From an uncultured Ruminococcus sp. (lineage in GTDB: Bacteria > Bacillota > Clostridia > Oscillospirales > Ruminococcaceae), in the NCBI GenBank assembly GCA_937910385.1, contig CALEPT010000230.1, forward strand, positions 1 to 7,658: a DNA stretch of 7,658 nucleotides, written 5' to 3'. Made by a program: the position numbers and the translations under genes. How positions within the stretch are numbered: the first letter of the stretch is position 1; every line of letters starts with the position of its first letter. The notes beneath the pieces were generated by a model. The model was not told the DNA's origin. It did not search any database and worked only from the letters and a program-made list of their open reading frames with translations. Positions 1 to 6,586 of the stretch are shown in pieces.

Positions 1-1
1 C

Positions 2-346
2 CCCGATTCGGTCACAAGTATAGGCAATGGTGCGTTTTCTTCCTGTTCAAGCCTTGAATCAATAACAATCCCCGATTCGGTCACAAGTATAGGCAATGGT
101 GCGTTTTCTTCCTGTTCAAGCCTTACATCAATAACAATACCCGATTCGGTCACGAGTATAGGCTATTATGCGTTTGAATACTGTTCAAGCCTTACATCAG
201 TAACAATACCCGATTCCGTTACAATTATAGACGCTTCTGCGTTTGAATACTGTTCAAGCCTTGAATCAATAACAATCCCCGATTCTGTCACAAGTATAGG
301 CAATGGTGCGTTTTATGACTGTTCAAGCCTTACGTCAATAACTATA
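2..346 (+). repeat. Five tandem 69-bp coding repeats (LRR_5 units)
   Basis: The units run 2-70, 71-139, 140-208, 209-277 and 278-346, each encoding one 23-residue leucine-rich repeat in the same frame. Bases 1-55 recur exactly at 70-124, and units 1 and 2 differ at only two positions. Units 1, 2 and 5 share the GGCAATGGTGCGTTT block, while units 3 and 4 share a GCGTTTGAATACTG block, giving a mosaic pattern. The array continues past the left edge, so the true copy number cannot be known from here. Confidence 0.95.
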
Positions 347-739
347 CTGAATCCTGATTGCGAGATATATGATTCAGCATATACAATATCCAACGGATAT
401 GATGATAACGTTGACCTATATTTCAGCGGCACTATCTGCGGCTATGAAAAATCCACTGCTCAGGCATATGCCGAAGAGTATGGATATAACTTCGAGTCTT
501 TGGGCGAAGCTCCGCAAACAGCCCTCCTCGGCGACGTTGACGGAAATGATGTCGTTGACGGGCGCGATGCTTCAATGGTGCTCACTCATTATGCTCTTAC
601 TTCAACAAGTCAGGAGGGCGTTATTACAGACGCTCAGGCTCTGCTCAACGCCGACTGGGATCAGAACGAGATCGTTGACGGCAGAGATGCCTCCGCAATA
701 CTTACATATTACGCCGAGCAGTCGGTAAGTAAGGAATGA
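2..739 (+). CDS. BspA-like leucine-rich-repeat protein with C-terminal dockerin (5' truncated)
   Basis: The reading frame is open from the window edge, so the N-terminus, including any signal peptide, is missing; 245 residues remain. Residues 1-115 are five 23-residue LRR_5/BspA-type repeats (PDSVTSIGNGAF..CSSL.SITI). Residues 116-170 form a cap with the GYEKSTAQAYAEEYGYNF pattern that often closes BspA-like repeat domains. Residues about 175-241 are a dockerin with two calcium loops of the form DxDxNxxxDxxD: D178, D180, N182, D186, D189 and D218, D220, N222, D226, D229. Each loop is followed by a DAS..LT.YA helix. Dockerins bind cohesins, so the protein is probably secreted and docked on a scaffoldin or the cell surface, with the LRR array presumably binding a protein or surface ligand. 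The bound partner is unknown. The gene ends at TGA just before a strong hairpin and converges with the peptidase gene. The dockerin call is firm; the whole-protein role is inferred. Confidence 0.93.
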   Translation, partial: PDSVTSIGNGAFSSCSSLESITIPDSVTSIGNGAFSSCSSLTSITIPDSVTSIGYYAFEYCSSLTSVTIPDSVTIIDASAFEYCSSLESITIPDSVTSIGNGAFYDCSSLTSITILNPDCEIYDSAYTISNGYDDNVDLYFSGTICGYEKSTAQAYAEEYGYNFESLGEAPQTALLGDVDGNDVVDGRDASMVLTHYALTSTSQEGVITDAQALLNADWDQNEIVDGRDASAILTYYAEQSVSKE

Positions 740-747
740 TAGGATAT

Positions 748-784
748 AAGATGACCTCTGTGTATATACAGAGGTCATCTTTTT
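748..784. terminator. Intrinsic terminator between convergent genes
   Basis: A perfect 14-bp stem (748-761 pairing with 768-781) with loop GTATAT begins 8 bp after the dockerin gene stop. On the plus strand it is followed by a run of T (780-784), so it is a good rho-independent terminator for that gene. On the minus strand the hairpin directly follows the TAA of the peptidase gene, but the downstream tract is only TTATAT, so termination in that direction should be weaker. Confidence 0.88.
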
Positions 785-2303
785 AATATCCGTAATAAAG
801 TATCCTTCCGCCGAGCTGGTTGTAGACATTCTCAAAGGTCGAGCGTGCGATAGTGCGGCTCGAACCTGTGTTGGGGTCGCGGTAGGTAATGGTCGAATCG
901 TCGTGTCCGCATACGACTATTGCGTGCTCGCCTGCGGGCCAGCGAACCAACGCACCTGTCTGATAGTCGTACCAGCTTTCGTTGTATGATATACCATAGT
1001 ACGGATTTGTGCTGTACCATACCACGACGGGAATATGCTGATCGAGCAGGTTTGTTACCTCGGAAAGAGCTGCCCCTGTTTTAGTCGTTACACCGCTGAG
1101 AAATTGCTCTGCGGTCTGCGCAAGAGGCTCGTTGAACACGCCGTATGAGTAGGAGTTTCTCGGGTCGCCTACGAATTCGGTTTCAGGATTTGCACCGTAG
1201 CGTACTCCTCCGGAATAGTAGGGGAGCGGTCCTTTCGGCAGAGCTGTTACTATCTGTTCCATAGTGACATCAACATTATAGTATTTCAGGAGCATATAAA
1301 GCGCAGCGCTTTCGCATCCGGTCGGATAATCGGGGTGCTGGTTATATTCCATAACATCGAGCATTACCGGCGGGATAGGTATCGAGCCCTGAGTCATGCC
1401 GTAGCTCTCGCACAGCCCTTTGAATTCCTGTGAGGCAACGAATCCGCGCAGGATATATGTACTGGAAACTCCGTGCTGACGGCGCTTTGCCCAGTATTCT
1501 ATTTCGCTGCCGGAGGGCGTTCTGTTGAGAATGGTCTTGTATAACGCGGTCACATAGTCACTGTCGCTGAGATCCTTATTCTTGAACTCAGAACTGTTGA
1601 AGAATCCGAGTGCAACGTCCGCAGCGGTATAATTCTGGTTTATGACCTTATTTACCCAGCTGCTCAGACCGTTTACGTCGAAGCTTCTTCCGAGACAGCA
1701 GGTGTACATTCTTGCGCAGAAGCCCGTGATATTGATATTCTTGTCTCTTATATCGGTCAGGGTTATGTTTCCGCGTTCGACTCCGCTCTGCTTGCAGATA
1801 TATGTAAACTCATCAGAACCAATAAAGCCCTTTATCATATAGTCGTCTGTAACTCCCATTTGCCGGCGTGCTACCCAGTAGTCTACCTCTGACTGCGCGG
1901 GATCACGGTCAAGCATGGTGCGGTAGAGGGTGCGTACAAATTCATCGTCCGGTAGCTTTTTGGACTTAAACTCGCTGCTGCCGAAAAAACCCTTCACAAC
2001 GTAAGCTGCGGTATATTCGCCGCTTGCTATGCGGCTTACCCAGTTGGCCAGCCCCACGCTGTCGGGAGTTCTGTTCAGACAGGTGTCGTACAGTCTTGTA
2101 ACGAAATCCGTTATTTCAGGATAAAGCGCTGTTACGTCCTGCTCATGCAGATCAAGCTCATCAATTTCGGCGATCGCAGGAGTCGCTGCTTCGGCATTTA
2201 CAGCCGAGCTGTTATCCGCTTTCATTGCGGACATCAGAGTTGCACCGGCTGATATCAGTGCAGCAAGAAGCGCGCTGAGCATTCTTTTCTTCATCGTTTT
2301 CAC
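783..2303 (-). CDS. Secreted DUF4214-repeat protein with C39-like cysteine peptidase domain
   Basis: This 506-residue protein starts with a signal peptide: basic KTMKKR, then a hydrophobic stretch over residues 8-27, with cleavage probably near residue 29 or 39. Residues 67-112, 122-166, 195-240 and 250-294 are four DUF4214 half-repeats (pattern F..LY...L.R.P...GL..WV......GF..S.EF) in an A-B-A-B order. Residues about 312-506 match the Peptidase_C39_2 family: YPTGCESAA with Cys330 as likely nucleophile, the family-like GANPETEFVGDPR block (370-382), GEHAIVVCGHDD with His460, and YRDPNTG with Asp476. The triad looks intact, so an active extracellular cysteine peptidase or amidase is likely, with unknown substrate. 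DUF4214 has no firmly known function and may mediate surface attachment. No dockerin or sortase motif is present. The start is GTG at 2303 with AAAGGA only 3 nt upstream; an ATG three codons later (2294) lies 12 nt from the same site, so the start is uncertain by three residues. Confidence 0.9.
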   Translation of the reverse strand: MKTMKKRMLSALLAALISAGATLMSAMKADNSSAVNAEAATPAIAEIDELDLHEQDVTALYPEITDFVTRLYDTCLNRTPDSVGLANWVSRIASGEYTAAYVVKGFFGSSEFKSKKLPDDEFVRTLYRTMLDRDPAQSEVDYWVARRQMGVTDDYMIKGFIGSDEFTYICKQSGVERGNITLTDIRDKNINITGFCARMYTCCLGRSFDVNGLSSWVNKVINQNYTAADVALGFFNSSEFKNKDLSDSDYVTALYKTILNRTPSGSEIEYWAKRRQHGVSSTYILRGFVASQEFKGLCESYGMTQGSIPIPPVMLDVMEYNQHPDYPTGCESAALYMLLKYYNVDVTMEQIVTALPKGPLPYYSGGVRYGANPETEFVGDPRNSYSYGVFNEPLAQTAEQFLSGVTTKTGAALSEVTNLLDQHIPVVVWYSTNPYYGISYNESWYDYQTGALVRWPAGEHAIVVCGHDDSTITYRDPNTGSSRTIARSTFENVYNQLGGRILYYGY

Positions 2304-2306
2304 TGT

Positions 2307-2327
2307 TCCTTTCGATTTTTTATTATA
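2307..2327 (-). promoter_or_regulatory. -10 box and ribosome binding site for the peptidase gene
   Basis: On the minus strand a perfect TATAAT (2327-2322) is followed after about 9 nt by AAAGGA (2312-2307), which would give a very short leader. The -35 region at 17-nt spacing reads CTTAAA, a poor match, so the promoter may need an activator. A second minus-strand TATAAT at 2459-2454, also without a good -35, could give a leader of about 145 nt instead. Confidence 0.45.
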
Positions 2328-2390
2328 GCGATTGACTAAATGTTTTTAAGTTTGCGTATGTGCGAGGCAATATGAATCATTGACCTCTTC

Positions 2391-2517
2391 TTATACAGCA
2401 ATGCTTGTATAATTTGTTTCAGCAGAAAGTATATCGGCTTTGAGACGTTCTATATTATATAACGAATTTGTATGCTTGAATGTGACATATGGTCAGGGAT
2501 TTTTTAATGACAATATG
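2391..2517. other. Spacer upstream of the peptidase gene with two dyads
   Basis: The 235-bp spacer (2304-2538) has no convincing gene. It holds a dyad at 2391-2412, where TTATACA and TGTATAA flank GC-AAT-GC with one bulged T, and an imperfect inverted repeat at 2486-2495/2508-2517 (CATATGGTCA against TGACAATATG, one mismatch). Neither is followed by a minus-strand T-run, so neither is a convincing terminator for the LCP gene. They could be operator sites or chance AT-rich symmetry. Confidence 0.3.
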
Positions 2518-2538
2518 CTTTTGCGAGCCACAGTCGAT

Positions 2539-3975
2539 CTATTTTTCCGTACCGAATACTTCGTCCTCGATAATTTCCTGATTAGCTTCAAAATCAACGC
2601 TCAGAACGCTTTGTGTACCGCCGTATAGCTCAACGTTCTGTGCGGTATATGTTCCCTCAGCCGGTATCTGTAGCTGCTTCATATCATAGCGTATTACAAA
2701 CGGCAGGCGAAGTGAATATAGGTACATCTGCATTGTCGTCATGTTGGCAGAGATATCGGGGATAACGTTTGAGGCAATATTTTTGAGAATAGACGGTTTT
2801 AATGATTTTAATTTGTCGATCATTTCAGACATTACTGTGCGCTGCCGTTCAGTGCGCTCGAAATCGCTGTTGCCTACCTTTCTTATTCTGGCGTAAGAAA
2901 GAGCCTGCTTGCCGTTTAAGTGTACCTTGCCGCCTCCGTCGAGCAGGTCTGCCATGCGGTCATCGCCCATGAGCTCGTTAACCTCGGAAATAAGTATGAC
3001 ATTTATTTCTTCAGCCTCTGCGTCGGAGATCTCGAGATCGAGCCCCCCAACGGAATCTATTATCGAAGCGAATGAATTGAAATTTATTGTGACATAATCG
3101 TCTATACGCACCATAAAGTTCTGTTCGATAGTGTCCATCAGCAGGTCGGGACCGCCGTATGCATATGCGGCATTGAGCTTGTCCCAACCGTATCCGGGAA
3201 CTGATACATAGCAGTCGCGCATAAAAGATGTCATTATTATCTCATTTGTCTTTGAGTTGAGCGAAAGCAGTATCATTGAATCGGAGCGTCCGCGGTCATC
3301 AGCGCTTCTGCCGTCTGTTCCTATGATAAGGATACTGCGGACATATTTTGCCTCCATAGCACCGATTGTGTGATAACGAGACCCGGATTCCTCCTTGTTG
3401 ACCTTGCTTATAATGCTCAGCGAGGTGCATGAGTAGATTCCGAATATCAGCAGAAACAGTATCAGAAGAACCAAAATTATGCGTCTTATTATCTTTCCTA
3501 CGAGGCTCTTGTGTTTTTTCTTGCCTTTAGGAGCGGATCGCTTTTTTTGTGGAGCAGTATTCTTAACGGGCTTACGCGTCTGCTGATACTGCCTTTGCTG
3601 AGAATTTGACTGCGGAGGGGGATAGGCGCCTCCGCTCTGCTGAGAGTTTTGCTGCTGAGGGGCACGAGCATTCCCGCAGCCTCTGCTTTGCTGGTAATAG
3701 GCATTCTGTCCGCCGTTGGGACGCGCATTCACATTATTATACTGCACTCCGGAACTGTATTGCTGCTGATAATTCTGAGACATCGGGTCAGGCTGTGGAC
3801 GGTATGTATTGTTTCGGTTTGAATTCCGGGAAGTTTTTTTCAGCGGGGGGAGCTGCTGCTGCGTTTGCTGACTGTAATAGTCAGTTCTGCTGTTGGGAAT
3901 AAGGATGGTATCCTCGTTGTCAGTATTTCTAAGGTTTCTGTCTGAACCGCTGCCATTATTATATCTGTCCGGCAT
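2539..3975 (-). CDS. LytR-CpsA-Psr (LCP) family envelope glycopolymer transferase
   Basis: LCP proteins transfer lipid-linked glycopolymers (teichoic acids, capsule or other wall polysaccharides) onto peptidoglycan outside the membrane. This one has 478 residues. Residues 1-143 are a polar cytoplasmic tail, about one third Gln and Asn with repeated YQQ and QQ patches. Residues 144-165 are strongly basic (KKRSAPKGKKKHK) and 166-189 form one transmembrane segment, giving an N-in topology. The LCP domain follows at about 205-430: IIGTDGR...RGRSDSMILLSLN (217-240), SFMRDC (250-255, where the usual motif is PRD), DKLNAAYAYGG (265-275), and YARIRKVGNSDFERTERQR (361-379) with the Arg residues typical of pyrophosphate binding. 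An LCP_C domain is not evident in the short C-terminus. The start at 3975 is supported by AAAGGAGT with about 6-nt spacing. The gene lies downstream of the pseudo-ATPase gene across a possible terminator. The exact polymer substrate cannot be read from the sequence. Confidence 0.93.
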   Translation of the reverse strand: MPDRYNNGSGSDRNLRNTDNEDTILIPNSRTDYYSQQTQQQLPPLKKTSRNSNRNNTYRPQPDPMSQNYQQQYSSGVQYNNVNARPNGGQNAYYQQSRGCGNARAPQQQNSQQSGGAYPPPQSNSQQRQYQQTRKPVKNTAPQKKRSAPKGKKKHKSLVGKIIRRIILVLLILFLLIFGIYSCTSLSIISKVNKEESGSRYHTIGAMEAKYVRSILIIGTDGRSADDRGRSDSMILLSLNSKTNEIIMTSFMRDCYVSVPGYGWDKLNAAYAYGGPDLLMDTIEQNFMVRIDDYVTINFNSFASIIDSVGGLDLEISDAEAEEINVILISEVNELMGDDRMADLLDGGGKVHLNGKQALSYARIRKVGNSDFERTERQRTVMSEMIDKLKSLKPSILKNIASNVIPDISANMTTMQMYLYSLRLPFVIRYDMKQLQIPAEGTYTAQNVELYGGTQSVLSVDFEANQEIIEDEVFGTEK

Positions 3976-3993
3976 GATGTACTCCTTTCATAG

Positions 3994-4036
3994 AAAAACA
4001 GACCTGCCCGGCGTATATCCTTCCGAATGCAGGTCT
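3994..4036 (-). terminator. Intrinsic-terminator-like hairpin between the pseudo-ATPase and LCP genes
   Basis: On the minus strand AGACCTGC (4036-4029) pairs with GCAGGTCT (4007-4000), followed by G and five T (3998-3994). The 21-nt loop can form a short inner CGG/CCG pairing. The hairpin starts 8 nt after the pseudo-ATPase stop and ends about 18 nt before the LCP start codon. With an 8-bp stem and long loop it may terminate only partially. A minus-strand TATAAG at 4040-4035 overlaps its first arm and could be a -10 box for the LCP gene, though no good -35 is visible. Confidence 0.6.
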
Positions 4037-4044
4037 TATATGTT

Positions 4045-6576
4045 TTACGCCTTTTTAATGCTTACCGCAATATAGGTAAGTGCGGTCCATGCAGCATTAT
4101 ACACGACCAGAGCCGTTGCTGACATATAAACGTAATTATACTGGAACGCCTTTGAGAGTATCAGAAGCATACACAGACCGAATCCAAGCAGTATCGAAGC
4201 TGTCTGCAAAATAAGCCCTATTATTGCCGAAGAATGAACGACTTTTGTACCAATGAGCAGTTCGGCAAGAGAAGAGAATTTACCTGTAGTAGCCATTGAA
4301 GCACTCAGACGGACTGCTTTTTTTGTCTCTTCATTGAAGTCTTCATGGAGCTTTTTAGGAAGTATCCTTACCATTTCCTCCGGGATACCAAAGAGCTTAT
4401 TGAGCTTTTTCAGCGTTATGCACGGGTCTACACTTTTGACAAACATACATATTTTGTGCTTGCAGAGTTTTCTTACCCATTTCTTTGTGTTTTTATCGGA
4501 TACGATATCTACGATGAACATTGCTGCAAGATTGCCTGAAATAGAAAGATACATGGCTTCCTTGCCGCCCTGCGTGTACTCTGATTCCTTGGTCTTGGTA
4601 GGGATACCCTCTATGTTATGACCGGTCATGAGTTCTCGGTTGCCGAAAAGGACACGCTTATTGTTTATCCAGCCGCACATACCCATTGATTCTTCATAAG
4701 AGTAGTTCTCTATGGGATAGAGCATTCCGTTGCTGCTTGCAGCAACGTCCGAGAAGAGCTGTGACATAATACTTCCGCCGTGAGAGGTAAGGCTTGCTGC
4801 TTCAAGAAGCGCTTCGTCGAGCTTCGTATTTGAGAAAACTTTTATGCCGTCGAGCCTTACTGTACCCTCGGGGAAAAGTCCGTTGGCGTCCACAAGCACG
4901 GAATTCGCATCATAGAAGTCGTCAACGCTCTGATAGCCGAGCATTACGCCCTTATTTGAGATAGCGCTGTTTGAAACATTCTCAAGGGGGATATTCACAA
5001 CAAAAGGCATTGATATGCACGAGCTTGCGCAAATCAGCATACTGAATATTGAGAAGCCGAATGCAGCCGATTCAAGTGAAGCGAGAGTTCCCTTGCAGAA
5101 AAACGTGAGGAAGCATGAAACTATGACTGAGAATATAAAGCATAGCGGAACTATTCTTTTGCAATACAGGTCGGTCATATCAGCGGAATAAGTATATCTG
5201 AGAAAATCTGTAAGGAAATCTGTCTTCCGGGTTGAGACGAGAATGGGAAAATCACCGAGTGTACCACGTGTGATGCGTTCAGCGCGCTCCTCGTCCATGA
5301 CATATGTAACGCCGTGGCGGTCAAAGTTTTTCGAGACGAAGCGGAAATTCCTTGCCGCTCGTCTGATGATAAGGAGTTTTCCTATTGCATTGATGAGCAG
5401 AGCAAGTATACCGACAGGCATATAGATATGTATATTTTCAGATTCTACCAGACCGGGACTCAGGAAAGCCGGTATTATAGCGATAACGCACGATAGTGCC
5501 GTGAGGGCGGTAAGTGAATCGCTGTCGGCTTTAAGGGTAAACAGCTTGGAAATGCCTTTGGTTATTACCGGGGCAGAGGAAAGAACGGCTATGAGTCCGA
5601 GTACAAGGTGTATCGTCAGATAGCGTCTTATATGTGTGATACTGAGGAAATCAAGTATCGGCAGTCCGAATTGATTGGAAATAGTTATGAACAGGCTGAG
5701 AAAAGCCGTCATCGTGAGAATGAATACGCGCGAGGATATGGTGCTTTTCAGCTCATAGATATCCCTGCCTACGTCCTCGACATCACCGTAATAGTTGAAA
5801 TCAACGATTCGCTTTGTACGTTTTTTCTTTGAATGCACCGACATATACTCGTCTGCTTCCTGAGTGATATGCACATCAAGAGCTCTTGCATCGGGTTTAG
5901 GACGCTGGCTGAGGTCAATGCTCGTTTTTTCTGCCCTCGGAGCGGGTTCGACCGGGCGTGCAGCTTCAACGGCGGCAGGCGAGGGAACGATATCGGTTAT
6001 CTGTTTCCTGCCTTCTATGCCTTCAAGTTCTGCGTATATTGAGGCGCGGGTGCGCTTCTTCCTTTTAAATTGAGGAGGAGAGTACATATATTCGCCCTCA
6101 ATGGTCTCACGGGCATAGGTATAATCCTGTTTTCTGTTTTTGTTTTTATTCCGGCGCTTTTTGCGGTTTTCGATCTCGCGGGCTCTTGTGGAATCGCTCA
6201 TGCGCCTTATTTTAGGGGCGGAATCAGGATCTATACGCACACCCTCGACAGTTCCCGTAGGAGTGACCTTTCTGTTAGGATTGGTGCGTATTTCGCTCAT
6301 AGTGTCAGAGCTTACAACAGCTACTCTGTGCCTTGAAAGGTCGGCAGGCTTGAACTCATTGGCGGGTTCACTGTTTCTAAGGGCATTATCAAAAAGTGCG
6401 GATCTTTCGTGCGAGATCGGCGGAGGTGCCGGTTCCCTGTGAAGGAGATCGGGCGCTTCTATAGTTGAATTGATGATCTTCTGAGCGTCAACTCTTCCTA
6501 CGCTTGTTCTGGGCTGCGTATCATCGGGAGAGTACTGATCCAGAATATCCTCTAAAGACATTTTCTGATCGGACAT
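4045..6576 (-). CDS. Degenerate P-type ATPase-like membrane protein (pseudo-ATPase), function unknown
   Basis: I chose ATG 6576 (843 residues) over the longer frame from 6642 because AAGGAG lies 6 nt upstream and the longer form would overlap rlmB. Residues 1-281 are a charged, low-complexity cytoplasmic tail beginning SLEDILDQY, with Lys/Arg clusters at 139-149 and 171-177. Eight likely membrane segments lie at about 282-302, 316-339, 355-373, 384-404, 474-493, 500-527, 779-806 and 813-839, like the P1B (metal pump) layout. The segment from IPLENVSNSAISNKGVML (529-546) to VLVDANGLFPEG (560-571) matches the run into the phosphorylation site, but DKTGTLT reads DANGLFP (only D563 and G566 kept). 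TGDN reads SVDP (715-718), GDGxND is replaced near TGKFSSL (764-770), the HP motif is absent near 602-603, no CPx is seen in membrane segment 6, and the actuator domain with TGE is missing. A working ion pump is therefore very unlikely; a structural, sensory or regulatory role is possible but unproven. Confidence 0.8.
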   Translation of the reverse strand: MSDQKMSLEDILDQYSPDDTQPRTSVGRVDAQKIINSTIEAPDLLHREPAPPPISHERSALFDNALRNSEPANEFKPADLSRHRVAVVSSDTMSEIRTNPNRKVTPTGTVEGVRIDPDSAPKIRRMSDSTRAREIENRKKRRNKNKNRKQDYTYARETIEGEYMYSPPQFKRKKRTRASIYAELEGIEGRKQITDIVPSPAAVEAARPVEPAPRAEKTSIDLSQRPKPDARALDVHITQEADEYMSVHSKKKRTKRIVDFNYYGDVEDVGRDIYELKSTISSRVFILTMTAFLSLFITISNQFGLPILDFLSITHIRRYLTIHLVLGLIAVLSSAPVITKGISKLFTLKADSDSLTALTALSCVIAIIPAFLSPGLVESENIHIYMPVGILALLINAIGKLLIIRRAARNFRFVSKNFDRHGVTYVMDEERAERITRGTLGDFPILVSTRKTDFLTDFLRYTYSADMTDLYCKRIVPLCFIFSVIVSCFLTFFCKGTLASLESAAFGFSIFSMLICASSCISMPFVVNIPLENVSNSAISNKGVMLGYQSVDDFYDANSVLVDANGLFPEGTVRLDGIKVFSNTKLDEALLEAASLTSHGGSIMSQLFSDVAASSNGMLYPIENYSYEESMGMCGWINNKRVLFGNRELMTGHNIEGIPTKTKESEYTQGGKEAMYLSISGNLAAMFIVDIVSDKNTKKWVRKLCKHKICMFVKSVDPCITLKKLNKLFGIPEEMVRILPKKLHEDFNEETKKAVRLSASMATTGKFSSLAELLIGTKVVHSSAIIGLILQTASILLGFGLCMLLILSKAFQYNYVYMSATALVVYNAAWTALTYIAVSIKKA

Positions 6577-6586
6577 ACCTATCTCC

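Noticed and set aside
1..346. CRISPR-like direct repeats
   Set aside because: The 69-bp repeats are contiguous, have no spacers and encode in-frame leucine-rich repeats.
369..728. 119-codon plus-strand frame overlapping the dockerin region
   Set aside because: It lies in another frame over a clear dockerin with two conserved calcium loops, and its own translation has no recognisable domain.
2406..2413. Plus-strand extended -10 (TGTATAAT)
   Set aside because: No plausible gene lies downstream on the plus strand, which is antisense to the LCP gene, and the bases are part of an AT-rich dyad.
2486..2517. Terminator for the LCP gene
   Set aside because: The inverted repeat is AT-rich with a mismatch and no T-run follows on the minus strand.
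4045..6576. Functional heavy-metal translocating P-type ATPase
   Set aside because: DKTGT, TGDN, GDGxND, HP, CPx and TGE are degenerate or missing, so the usual automatic label would be misleading.
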